From Hungatella sp. UBA3402 (GTDB lineage: Bacteria; Bacillota; Clostridia; Lachnospirales; Lachnospiraceae): a DNA stretch of 14,625 bases. The position numbers and the translations under genes are program-made. The DNA is taken from the NCBI GenBank assembly GCA_002358555.1, contig DEPC01000028.1:1-14625 (forward strand), in the 5' to 3' direction. Below are positions 6,653-13,903 of the stretch, piece by piece. Numbering within the stretch: the first letter of the stretch is position 1; the number at the start of each line of letters is the position of its first letter. The notes beneath the pieces are model-generated. The model ran no database searches. It was not told the origin of the DNA and was given only the letters and a program-made list of their open reading frames with translations.

Positions 6653-6715
6653 ATGTGTTGTCATTATATGACATGCAGAAATAAGAATTGTATTCCATGT
6701 ACGGCCGGCAAGTAG
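6653..6715 (+). CDS. Cysteine-rich leader peptide of the cysK operon
   Basis: A 20-codon ORF beginning MCCHYMTC and ending CIPCTAGK: five Cys in 20 residues, two of them in tandem directly after the start codon. AGGAG (6641-6645) lies 7 bases before the ATG, an excellent binding site. An in-frame upstream ATG at 6617 (with its own AAAGGA) would add 12 charged residues, making 32. Either way the ORF sits between a consensus promoter and cysK and ends 21 bases before an intrinsic terminator. That arrangement is the classical layout of a transcription attenuator, here one that would read Cys-tRNA supply. The CC...C...C..C pattern could also bind a metal, so a functional micropeptide is an alternative. 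I do not recognise a named family. Confidence 0.65.
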   Translation: MCCHYMTCRNKNCIPCTAGK

Positions 6716-6742
6716 TATATGATATTGTGAGAAACTACAGTT
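6686..6742 (+). promoter_or_regulatory. Predicted antiterminator pairing in the cysK leader
   Basis: AATTGTA (6686-6692, which contains the Cys25 codon in long-form numbering) can pair with TACAGTT (6736-6742): 7 bp with one G-U. That uses up most of the 5' arm of the terminator. A ribosome stalled on the tandem Cys codons at 6656-6661 would leave 6686-6692 free; a ribosome reaching the stop codon would cover it. The stem is AU-rich and was found by eye. Confidence 0.4.
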
Positions 6743-6770
6743 GTTGGGAGTATATGACAGCTGTTTTTTT
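6737..6770 (+). terminator. Attenuator-type intrinsic terminator before cysK
   Basis: ACAGTTGT (6737-6744) pairs along its full length with ACAGCTGT (6757-6764), one G-U, around a 12-base loop. The last stem base starts a seven-T run (6764-6770). It is modest in strength, as expected for a regulated terminator, and lies between the leader peptide and the cysK start at 6799. Confidence 0.65.
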
Positions 6771-6798
6771 GTGCAAAAATTAAAATGGAGGATGAATT

Positions 6799-7731
6799 AT
6801 GAGTGAAATAAAAGAAAATGCATTGGAACTGATTGGCGGGACACCGTTATTGAAACTGAACCGCTATAGCAGACAGGCGGAAGTAACAGATGCTGTGATT
6901 TTGGCAAAGCTGGAATATCTGAATCCGGCAGGTTCTGTGAAGGACCGTATTGCACTGGCTATGATAGAGGATGCAGAAAGAAAAGGAATCTTAAAAGAGG
7001 GGGCAACCATTATTGAGCCAACGAGTGGAAACACGGGAATTGGTCTGGCAGCAGTTGCTGCGGCAAAAGGATACCGGGCGGTTCTGACATTACCGGATAC
7101 CATGAGTGTAGAGAGAAGAAATCTTTTGAAAGCGTATGGAGCTGAATTGGTTTTGACAGAAGGTGCAAAAGGTATGAAAGGAGCCATAGCCAAAGCGGAG
7201 GAACTGCAGAAAGAGACCGATGGGGCGGTGATACTGGGGCAGTTTGTAAATCCAGCGAATCCGGCAGTACATAAGGAAACTACAGGACCGGAAATCTGGG
7301 CTCAGACGGATGGGAAGGTAGATATATTCGTGGCAGGAGTTGGAACAGGAGGAACGATTACCGGCGTCGGCGAATACCTCAAGGAAAAAAATCCGGATGT
7401 GAAAATCGTGGCTGTAGAGCCGGCTGACAGTCCGGTGCTGGGAAAAGGGACACCAGGACCGCATAAGATTCAGGGAATCGGGGCAGGTTTTGTGCCGGAT
7501 ATCTTAAACACTGATATTTACGATGAAATTATTGCTGTCGAAAATGAAGATGCTTTTGCAGAAGGCAGAGCTTTTGCGGTCAGCGAGGGTATACTGGTAG
7601 GAATCTCATCCGGTGCAGCTTTAAAGGCGGCTTCTGTTTTGGCAGGCAGACCGGAAAATAAAGGAAAAACTATCGTAGTGTTACTGCCTGATTCCGGGGA
7701 CAGATATTTGTCAACGCCTTTGTTTGCGTAA
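6799..7731 (+). CDS. cysK: Cysteine synthase A (O-acetylserine sulfhydrylase)
   Basis: 310 residues, full length for CysK. It makes cysteine from O-acetylserine and sulfide in the cytoplasm. Motifs in order: GGTPLLKL (13-20), PAGSVKDR (43-50, Schiff-base Lys48), EPTSGNTGIGL (73-83, substrate carboxylate loop), GVGTGGTITGVG (180-191, PLP phosphate loop), IQGIGAGFVP (224-233) and ISSGAA (269-274, Ser on the PLP nitrogen), ending in GDRYLSTPLF. GGAGG at 6787-6791, spacing 7, fixes the start. It is the first large gene after the promoter, operator and Cys-rich leader, and is followed after 54 bases by metQ. No serine acetyltransferase gene (cysE) is beside it in this window. Confidence 0.95.
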   Translation: MSEIKENALELIGGTPLLKLNRYSRQAEVTDAVILAKLEYLNPAGSVKDRIALAMIEDAERKGILKEGATIIEPTSGNTGIGLAAVAAAKGYRAVLTLPDTMSVERRNLLKAYGAELVLTEGAKGMKGAIAKAEELQKETDGAVILGQFVNPANPAVHKETTGPEIWAQTDGKVDIFVAGVGTGGTITGVGEYLKEKNPDVKIVAVEPADSPVLGKGTPGPHKIQGIGAGFVPDILNTDIYDEIIAVENEDAFAEGRAFAVSEGILVGISSGAALKAASVLAGRPENKGKTIVVLLPDSGDRYLSTPLFA

Positions 7732-7785
7732 GAGGCAGAGAGTAAGTTACATATATTTTATAACAGAGATTAAGGAGGATTTGAC

Positions 7786-8634
7786 ATGAAAGGAAAAATT
7801 ATTATTCCGTTGATTTTGAGTTTAAGTATCGTGGGAGGACTGCTCACAGGATGCGGAAACAATGATGCAGCAGGGAAAAAGGCAGATGCCGGTTCCGTAC
7901 AGGAATTAGAAGTAATTAAAGTAGGGGCAAGTATTACACCGCACGCAGAAATTTTACGTTCCGTATCTGATGAACTGGAGAAGCAGGGGTACAAATTAGA
8001 GGTGGTAGAATATAACGATTATATTATACCAAATACAGCACTGGAAAGTGGGGAATTGGATGCAAATTATATCCAGCATCTGCCTTACTTGGAAGATTTC
8101 AATAAAGAAAATGGGACGCATATTGTCAGTGTTGCGGATATCCATTATGAACCATTTGGTATTTATGCAGGAAAATCAGACAGTCTGGAAAATTTGAAAG
8201 AAGGGGCAGTTATTGCAGTTCCAAATGATACCACAAATGAGGCAAGGGCATTGTTGCTTTTGCAGGACCAGGGACTGATTAAGCTGAAAGAAAATGCAGG
8301 TCTTACTGCGACCGTTAAAGACATTGCGGAGAATCCAAAGAATTTTGAAATCAAGGAATTAGAGGCAGCACAGGTTCCAAAAGCATTACAGGATGTGGAT
8401 GTTGCTGCTATCAATACGAATTATGCACTGGAAGCAAATTTGAAACTGAGTGATGCTCTGGCTTCGGAAGGAGCAGATTCTCTGGCAGCCAAGACATATG
8501 CCAATATTATTGCTGTCAAGGAAGGAAATGAAAATGCGGAGAAGATAAAGGCACTGATTGATGCAGTGAAATCGGAGCAGGTAAAAAAGTTTATCGAGGA
8601 TAAGTATGACGGTGCAGTAGTTCCTATCTTTTAA
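7786..8634 (+). CDS. metQ: Methionine ABC transporter substrate-binding lipoprotein
   Basis: 282 residues of the NLPA/MetQ family. A lipoprotein signal peptide (basic start MKGK, hydrophobic stretch, lipobox LTGC with Cys23) anchors it to the outer face of the membrane. The mature part shows the family landmarks VGASITPHAEIL, ELDANYIQHLPYLEDFN, HYEPFGIYAGK, AVPNDTTNEARALLLL and AAINTNYALEA. It binds methionine and delivers it to MetNI. AAGGAGG at 7772-7778 precedes the ATG. Because NLPA proteins also bind other sulfur amino acids, and the gene lies beside cysK rather than an S-box, the ligand could be broader than L/D-methionine. Confidence 0.92.
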   Translation: MKGKIIIPLILSLSIVGGLLTGCGNNDAAGKKADAGSVQELEVIKVGASITPHAEILRSVSDELEKQGYKLEVVEYNDYIIPNTALESGELDANYIQHLPYLEDFNKENGTHIVSVADIHYEPFGIYAGKSDSLENLKEGAVIAVPNDTTNEARALLLLQDQGLIKLKENAGLTATVKDIAENPKNFEIKELEAAQVPKALQDVDVAAINTNYALEANLKLSDALASEGADSLAAKTYANIIAVKEGNENAEKIKALIDAVKSEQVKKFIEDKYDGAVVPIF

Positions 8635-8664
8635 CCATCCATGATGATAAGGGAGGCTGCAGAA

Positions 8665-9663
8665 ATGATTCGTTTGGAACATATTACAAAAGAATTTTCT
8701 TCCAAAAACAAGAAAGTGACTGCCGTAAAAGATGTTAGCATTCATATTGCAAAAGGGGAAATATATGGGATTATTGGATTTTCGGGTGCAGGAAAGTCAA
8801 CTTTGATCCGGTGTATCAATCTGTTGGAAACACCAACGTCAGGAAAAGTATATTTTGGGAATCAGGAGCTGACATCTGCCGGTGAAAAGGAATTACGTCT
8901 TGCCAGACAAAAGATGGGAATGATTTTTCAGCAGTTTAATTTATTGGAGCAGAGGAATGTGTTGAAAAATATATGTTATCCTCTGGAACTGGCAGGGATT
9001 TCAAAAAATGACAGGGTAAAGCGGGCCAAAGAACTATTAAGACTGGTAGACATGGAAGAAAAAGAAAATTTTTATCCGTCCCAGTTGTCAGGAGGGCAGA
9101 AACAAAGGGTTGCCATCGCAAGGGCACTGGCGACCAATCCGGAAGTTTTGCTTTGTGACGAGGCGACCAGTGCCTTAGATCCCATTACAACAAGGTCTAT
9201 TCTGGCACTTTTAAAACACATTAATGAAATGCTTGGGGTAACGATTATTATCATATCACATGAAATGCGTGTAGTTGAGCAGGTCTGTGACAAAGTAGCT
9301 GTAATGAGTGAAGGAATTATAGAGGAAGCCGATGAGGTAAAGGAAGTATTTCTGAATCCCAAATCCGAAACAGCGAAAAGGCTCATATTGCCGGATAAGG
9401 ATGAAGCAGGTTCGGACGCAGACAGGTACAGTATCCGGATTGCTTTTGATGGGCAATCCTCGTTTGAACCGGTTTTTGCCGCATTGGTACTGGAAAGTGG
9501 CATACGGCTTAATATTCTGGGGGCCAATACAGAAAATATTGGTGGAAAAGCATTTGGTCAAATGCTGATAGAGATGCCGGAGGAACCGGAGAAACAAGTC
9601 ATCGTGAAAGAAATGCTAAGAAAAAAAGGAATTCACTTTATGGAAGGGGGAGGTGTGGGATGA
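8665..9663 (+). CDS. metN: Methionine ABC transporter ATP-binding protein
   Basis: 332 residues from the ATG at 8665, which has GGGAGG at 8651-8656. The in-frame ATGs at 8641 and 8644 come before that ribosome binding site and are unlikely starts. Walker A GFSGAGKST (38-46), Q-loop IFQQ (87-90), signature LSGGQKQR (141-148), Walker B VLLCDE (161-166) and switch His199. The C-terminal region, about 255-328, is the NIL/ACT-like domain that lets methionine inhibit MetN from inside the cell, which is what distinguishes MetN from other amino acid ATPases. It overlaps metI by four bases (ATGA). Confidence 0.94.
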   Translation: MIRLEHITKEFSSKNKKVTAVKDVSIHIAKGEIYGIIGFSGAGKSTLIRCINLLETPTSGKVYFGNQELTSAGEKELRLARQKMGMIFQQFNLLEQRNVLKNICYPLELAGISKNDRVKRAKELLRLVDMEEKENFYPSQLSGGQKQRVAIARALATNPEVLLCDEATSALDPITTRSILALLKHINEMLGVTIIIISHEMRVVEQVCDKVAVMSEGIIEEADEVKEVFLNPKSETAKRLILPDKDEAGSDADRYSIRIAFDGQSSFEPVFAALVLESGIRLNILGANTENIGGKAFGQMLIEMPEEPEKQVIVKEMLRKKGIHFMEGGGVG

Positions 9664-10319
9664 ACCAACAGATGATAGAGTTATTGGCTGGCGGAATAAA
9701 AGAAACATTATATATGACATTGGTTTCTACCTTCATTGCCTATGTGATAGGGATTCCTTTAGGAGTGATTTGTTTTATTACAGACAAAAACGGAATATGT
9801 CCCGGCAGGATTATTCATTTGGTAACAGGGATTCTGATAAACCTGCTGCGTTCTGTACCATTTTTAATTTTATTGGTGGCAATTATACCATTAACCCGAT
9901 TGATTGTGGGAACAACAATTGGTTCTACGGCGACAATCGTTCCATTAGTAGTAGCGGCAGCACCTTATGTGGCAAGGATGGTTGAGTCTTCATTGAAAGA
10001 AGTGGATGCAGGTGTGATAGAGGCAGCTAAGTCTATGGGTTCCTCGCGGTTACAGATTATATATAAGGTGCTTTTGCCAGAAGCGAAACCATCGCTTTTG
10101 GTAGGTGGGCTTATATCTATGGCAACGATTCTTGGATATTCTGCTATGGCTGGATTCGTTGGCGGAGGAGGACTGGGTGCGATTGCTATTAACTATGGGT
10201 ATTATCGCTATCAGACGGATATTATGTTTGTTACAGTTGCATTTCTTGTATTGATTGTCCAGCTTTTTCAGGAAGTAGGAATATGGCTTGTAAATCGGAT
10301 TGATAAAAGAAGTGCATAG
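9660..10319 (+). CDS. metI: Methionine ABC transporter permease
   Basis: 219 residues, about five transmembrane helices. The EAA loop EAAKSMGSSRLQIIYKVLLP contacts MetN, and the segment GYSAMAGFVGGGGLGAIAINYGYYRY is typical of MetI. Its start overlaps the metN stop as ATGA, so translation is coupled. It forms the membrane channel of MetQNI. The next gene follows after 23 bases. Confidence 0.94.
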   Translation: MNQQMIELLAGGIKETLYMTLVSTFIAYVIGIPLGVICFITDKNGICPGRIIHLVTGILINLLRSVPFLILLVAIIPLTRLIVGTTIGSTATIVPLVVAAAPYVARMVESSLKEVDAGVIEAAKSMGSSRLQIIYKVLLPEAKPSLLVGGLISMATILGYSAMAGFVGGGGLGAIAINYGYYRYQTDIMFVTVAFLVLIVQLFQEVGIWLVNRIDKRSA

Positions 10320-10342
10320 AAATTTTGAAAGGAGAAATGAAA

Positions 10343-11233
10343 ATGAGTAAGTTAAAAAGATGGGTTGCATTAGGAGTGGCATTTGTGTTAATTATGGGGC
10401 TGGCAGGCTGCGGCAAATCAGCAGAAAGCGGCAAAGCAACAGATAATGGGAAAGCATCTGGAAAAGAGGAGAAAACCATATACCGGACGCTGGATGAAAT
10501 AAAAAAAGATGGAACAATAAATATTGGTGTGTTTTCTGATAAAAATCCATTTGGCTATGTGGATGAAAATGGAGATTACCAGGGATACGATGTTTATTTT
10601 GCGGACCGTCTGGCAAAGGATCTGGGGGTAAAGGCAAATTATGTCTCCACAGAGGCTGCGAACCGGATTGAGTACCTGCAGACCGGAAAGGTGGATATCA
10701 TTCTTGCCAATTTTACGGTAACGGATGAACGTAAGGAGGAAGTTGATTTTGCACTGCCATACATGAATGTGGCATTAGGCGTAGTCAGCAGAAATGACAA
10801 TGTAGTTAAGAGTCTGGATAACTGGAATAAGGACGATAAAATTATCATCATTTCCGGAACGACTGCTGAGACATATCTGACAGAGAATTATCCGGATATC
10901 CTGTTACAGAAATTTGATTCTTATGCAACAGCAAAAGAGGCTTTTGAAAATGGAACAGGTGTTGCATGGGCAAATGATAATACGGAAGTGATTGCATTTT
11001 CCCTGCAGAATGACGGTTATACCGTTGGCATCCCAAGTCTGGGCAGCAATGATACGATTGCACCTGCAGTAAGCAAAGGAAATACAACGTTATTGGATTG
11101 GATTAACGAGGACATTAAGAAATTGGGCGATGAGCAGTTCTTTCACAAGGACTATGATGAAACGCTTACGGAAACTTATGGGGATCAATATAAGGAAACG
11201 CTGGTCGTGGAAGGTGGCAAGAGTGAAGAGTAA
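10343..11233 (+). CDS. Polar amino acid (probably cystine) ABC transporter substrate-binding lipoprotein
   Basis: 296 residues, SBP_bac_3 family. Lipoprotein signal: MSKLKRW, hydrophobic core, lipobox GLAGC with Cys23. The mature domain has INIGVFSDKNPFGY, GYDVYFADRLAKDLG, DIILANFTVTDERKEEVDFALPY and a C-terminal KLGDEQFF. The NFTVTDERKE segment holds the ligand carboxylate Arg. Preferred start is ATG 10343 (AAAGGAG at 10328-10334, spacing 8); ATG 10337 is too close to that site. Located between metI and two permease genes in a cysteine operon, it most likely binds cystine, but glutamate or aspartate binders share this family and cannot be excluded. Confidence 0.85.
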   Translation: MSKLKRWVALGVAFVLIMGLAGCGKSAESGKATDNGKASGKEEKTIYRTLDEIKKDGTINIGVFSDKNPFGYVDENGDYQGYDVYFADRLAKDLGVKANYVSTEAANRIEYLQTGKVDIILANFTVTDERKEEVDFALPYMNVALGVVSRNDNVVKSLDNWNKDDKIIIISGTTAETYLTENYPDILLQKFDSYATAKEAFENGTGVAWANDNTEVIAFSLQNDGYTVGIPSLGSNDTIAPAVSKGNTTLLDWINEDIKKLGDEQFFHKDYDETLTETYGDQYKETLVVEGGKSEE

Positions 11234-11251
11234 TTCCAGACGGGAGGTGTC

Positions 11252-11914
11252 ATGGTGGATTTTGCATACATAGAACGTGTTTTGCCCTTATACGAACGTG
11301 CGGCTGTTTTAACAGTACAGTTAGGAATAGAGGGGATTTTGCTGTCAATCGTTACCGGTCTGTTTTGTGCATTAATTTTGTATGAAAAAATTCCGGTGCT
11401 GCGGCGGTTTGTGATAATTTATATAGAAGTCAGCCGCAACACACCTCTTCTGGTCCAGTTGTTTTTTATATATTATGGTCTGCCAAAAATAGGGATTGTC
11501 CTGACACCGAAGGTTTGCGGTGTGGCAGGTCTGGCTTTTCTGGGCGGGAGTTATATGGCAGAGGCGTTCCGGAGCGGTTTGGACAGTGTAGAAAATATTC
11601 AGCGGGAGAGTGCATACAGCCTGGGAATGAACAGGATGCAGGCGATGCGCTATGTTATATTGCCGCAGGCTGTTTCAACAAGTATTCCGGCATTTTTGGC
11701 GAATATCATTTTCCTGCTCAAAGAAACCAGTGTATTTTCAGCAATCAGCCTGATGGATTTAATGTTTACGGCAAAAGATTTAATTGGTTTGTATTATAAG
11801 ACAACGGAAAGCCTTGCACTGTTAGTGGCATTCTATCTGATGATTTTACTGCCGGTATCCATTGTGGGGGCTGTCGTGGAGAGGAGGGTACGCTATGCCG
11901 GATTTGGGACTTGA
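11252..11914 (+). CDS. Polar amino acid ABC transporter permease 1
   Basis: 220 residues, HisM/GlnP-type permease with about five transmembrane helices. IEVSRNTPLLVQLFFIYYGLP and the EAA motif ESAYSLGMNRMQAMRYVILPQ identify the polar amino acid subfamily. The ATG is 4 bases after GGAGG; a GTG at 11255 would give better spacing, so the start is uncertain by one codon. Its end overlaps the second permease by 20 bases. Two different permeases imply a heterodimeric channel. Confidence 0.88.
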   Translation: MVDFAYIERVLPLYERAAVLTVQLGIEGILLSIVTGLFCALILYEKIPVLRRFVIIYIEVSRNTPLLVQLFFIYYGLPKIGIVLTPKVCGVAGLAFLGGSYMAEAFRSGLDSVENIQRESAYSLGMNRMQAMRYVILPQAVSTSIPAFLANIIFLLKETSVFSAISLMDLMFTAKDLIGLYYKTTESLALLVAFYLMILLPVSIVGAVVERRVRYAGFGT

Positions 11915-12569
11915 GGTTCTGCTGAAAGGCAATAATCTGCTCCGGCTGCTTGATGGGCTTTGGATTGCAGTAGAAATCAGTCTGCTGTCCATTGCTATCA
12001 GTATTCCTCTTGGGATTCTTTTGGGAATTTTGATGACAAGAAAGAACAGGCTGGTTCGGTTCTTGACAAAATTTTATCTGGAATTTATCCGGATTATGCC
12101 GCAGCTGGTACTTTTATTCCTTGTGTTTTTTGGGACTACCAGAAGTATGGGCTGGAATCTTCCAGGGGAGACTGCGGCCGTTATTGTATTTGTCATGTGG
12201 GGAACTGCAGAAATGGGAGATTTAGTTAGAAGCGCACTGCTTAGTATTCCCGGGCATCAGTATGAGAGCAGCAAGGCATTGGGATTAAGCAGGAGACAGA
12301 CATATTTTTATATTATTTTACCGCAGACACTCCGAAGGCTGATTCCGGTATCCATCAATCTGATTACCCGTATGATAAAGACTACCAGCCTGATATTGAT
12401 GATTGGTGTTGTGGAGGTGTTAAAGGTGGGGCAGCAGATTATCGAGGCAAACCGCATGGTAAGTCCGAATGCAGCGTTTGGGGTTTTTTTGGTGATTTTC
12501 ATTTTATATTTTGTCATCTGCTGGTCTGTCAGCATGACAGCCCGGTACTTGGAAAGGAAATGGAGTTAG
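11895..12569 (+). CDS. Polar amino acid ABC transporter permease 2
   Basis: 224 residues, about five transmembrane helices, FIRIMPQLVLLFLVFFG and the EAA motif ESSKALGLSRRQTYFYIILPQ. Start ATG 11895 follows GAGGAGGG (11881-11888, spacing 6) inside the end of permease 1. It should form the second half of a heterodimeric channel with permease 1. The ATPase gene starts 3 bases after its stop. Confidence 0.88.
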   Translation: MPDLGLEVLLKGNNLLRLLDGLWIAVEISLLSIAISIPLGILLGILMTRKNRLVRFLTKFYLEFIRIMPQLVLLFLVFFGTTRSMGWNLPGETAAVIVFVMWGTAEMGDLVRSALLSIPGHQYESSKALGLSRRQTYFYIILPQTLRRLIPVSINLITRMIKTTSLILMIGVVEVLKVGQQIIEANRMVSPNAAFGVFLVIFILYFVICWSVSMTARYLERKWS

Positions 12570-12572
12570 CGT

Positions 12573-13322
12573 ATGGCGGATACCGTATTAGAGATTAGGA
12601 ATCTTGTAAAAAAATTTGACGGACATATCATACTGAATGATTTGGACATGAATGTGCAGGAGGGGGAGGTAGTCGTAATATTAGGACCAAGCGGCTGTGG
12701 AAAAAGCACCTTATTAAGGTGTATTAATGGATTGGAGGAGATACAGTCCGGGAGTGTCAGAGTCCAGGGGAAGGAAATATCTGGAACGAAGGAAAATGCA
12801 GGCCTTTTGAGACAGAAAGTGGGCATGGTTTTCCAAAGCTATGACCTTTTTCCACATCTCAGTGTGCTTGGAAATATCATGCTGTCCCCGGTCAAAGTGC
12901 AAAAGAGAAAGAAGGATGAAGTAAAAGAGGAGGCATTGGAGCTGCTAAAAAAGGTGGGGTTGGCGGATAAAGCAGACAGTTACCCAAGACAACTATCAGG
13001 CGGGCAGAAACAGAGGGTGGCGGTTGTGCGTGCCTTGATTCTGTATCCGGAAATTCTGCTATTTGATGAGGTAACTGCTGCACTTGACCCGGAGATGGTC
13101 AGGGAGGTGCTGGATGTCATTTTGTCACTGGCAAAACAGGGAAAAACGATGTTGATTGTTACACATGAAATGCAGTTTGCGAAAGCAGTTGCAGACCGGA
13201 TTGTATTTATTGATGAGGGTAAAATTATGGAAGAGGGAACGGCAAAAGAATTTTTTGAACATCCTCAGACAGAACGTGCAAAAAAATTTCTGCACGTGTT
13301 TTCATTTGAGGATGTCCGGTAG
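12573..13322 (+). CDS. Polar amino acid (probably cystine) ABC transporter ATP-binding protein
   Basis: 249 residues, the standard length for GlnQ/TcyC-type ATPases. Walker A GPSGCGKST (38-46), Q-loop VFQSYDLFPH (86-95), signature LSGGQKQR (141-148), Walker B ILLFDE (161-166), D-loop AALDPE and switch His198. There is no C-terminal regulatory domain, unlike the MetN in the same operon. It is the last gene of the operon and ends 9 bases before the convergent Rrf2 gene; I see no terminator hairpin between them, so the transcripts may overlap. Confidence 0.9.
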   Translation: MADTVLEIRNLVKKFDGHIILNDLDMNVQEGEVVVILGPSGCGKSTLLRCINGLEEIQSGSVRVQGKEISGTKENAGLLRQKVGMVFQSYDLFPHLSVLGNIMLSPVKVQKRKKDEVKEEALELLKKVGLADKADSYPRQLSGGQKQRVAVVRALILYPEILLFDEVTAALDPEMVREVLDVILSLAKQGKTMLIVTHEMQFAKAVADRIVFIDEGKIMEEGTAKEFFEHPQTERAKKFLHVFSFEDVR

Positions 13323-13331
13323 GTGGTGCAT

Positions 13332-13733
13332 TTAGGGAGTTGCCAGGTCTGCGAGTGTGATGCCATAAAAGAAATCATGTGATAACTGATTAAATTTTTT
13401 CCACATGGCTATGGTGGGGCAGGCAGATTCCCTATCACAAGGTTCTGCTTCTGGAAGCAGGCAGGATACAGGGGCAAGCTGTTCGCCTACGGCTTCCAGT
13501 ATTTCGCCAACCGAATAGTCGGCAGCACTGCGTATAAGCCGGTAGCCGCCGCCTTTGCCCCTGAGGCCGTGAATTAGTTTATGCTTTACCAGTTGTTTTA
13601 TAATAATCTCCATATATTTTTCAGATATGCCCTGTCTTTCGGAAATATCCTTTAACGGGGTATATTTGTCTGTATCCTGCATGGCAAGGTCGATCATCAT
13701 ACGCAGGGCATAACGTCCTCTTGTTGAAATCAT
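13332..13733 (-). CDS. Rrf2-family transcriptional regulator, CymR/IscR-like
   Basis: 133 residues from the ATG whose first base is 13733, preceded by AGGAGG (13740-13745). An in-frame ATG at 13754 would fall at the edge of the -10 box and is rejected. N-terminal MISTRGRYALRMMIDLA plus the winged helix (about 25-65, LKDISERQGISEKYMEIIIKQL) and the wing GLRGKGGGYRL define Rrf2. Three cysteines, Cys91, Cys99 and Cys105 (C-x7-C-x5-C), lie where IscR carries its Fe-S ligands (C-x5-C-x5-C). Bacillus CymR lacks this triad and senses cysteine through CysK; other Rrf2 members use Fe-S or redox. The neighbouring cysK operon with a matching dyad makes it the likely sulfur repressor. Which signal it senses is open. 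Confidence 0.88.
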   Translation of the reverse strand: MISTRGRYALRMMIDLAMQDTDKYTPLKDISERQGISEKYMEIIIKQLVKHKLIHGLRGKGGGYRLIRSAADYSVGEILEAVGEQLAPVSCLLPEAEPCDRESACPTIAMWKKFNQLSHDFFYGITLADLATP

Positions 13734-13754
13734 AGGTTTCCTCCTTTTTTTCAA

Positions 13755-13782
13755 AGTATAACGTACTTATGGGGGAAATCAA
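13755..13782 (-). promoter_or_regulatory. Promoter of the Rrf2-family regulator
   Basis: On the minus strand, TTGATT (13782-13777) and TATACT (13760-13755) with a 16-base spacer. The expected start near 13748 leaves a very short leader that still includes the AGGAGG. The -35 box touches the edge of the large dyad at 13781-13813, consistent with autoregulation or LysR control. Confidence 0.55.
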
Positions 13783-13813
13783 TACATATAAACCTATTAG
13801 GCTGATATGTATT
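13781..13813. promoter_or_regulatory. 33-bp nested dyad in the Rrf2/LysR divergent region
   Basis: Outer arms AATACATAT (13781-13789) and ATATGTATT (13805-13813) are perfect inverted repeats. A second dyad, CCTATTAGG (13793-13801), has exactly the same centre, 13797. The region between 13755 and the LysR start at 13904 otherwise holds only the Rrf2 promoter; I find no convincing forward promoter. Confidence 0.65.
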
Positions 13814-13903
13814 TTAGCAGTAGGCAAAAGATGGACGGAAGAAATTGTGAGAAATACTTGTGATATGGATGATATTTACGGATTATTTCATAAAAAGGAA
13901 GAA

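Noticed and set aside
7781..7790. TTGACA overlapping the metQ start as a promoter for a separate met operon
   Set aside because: No -10 box at suitable spacing, and transcription would begin inside the gene.
8641..8664. Upstream ATGs as the metN start
   Set aside because: The ribosome binding site GGGAGG at 8651-8656 lies after them and fits the ATG at 8665; MetN proteins normally begin with MIxLxxI-like sequence.
12063..12091. TTGACA inside the second permease as an internal promoter
   Set aside because: The hexamer 17 bases downstream is TATCCG, a poor -10, and the site is mid-gene.
13734..13754. Longer N-terminus for the Rrf2 regulator
   Set aside because: The upstream ATG would be at the edge of the -10 box and before the AGGAGG; Rrf2 proteins start at MISTRGRYA.
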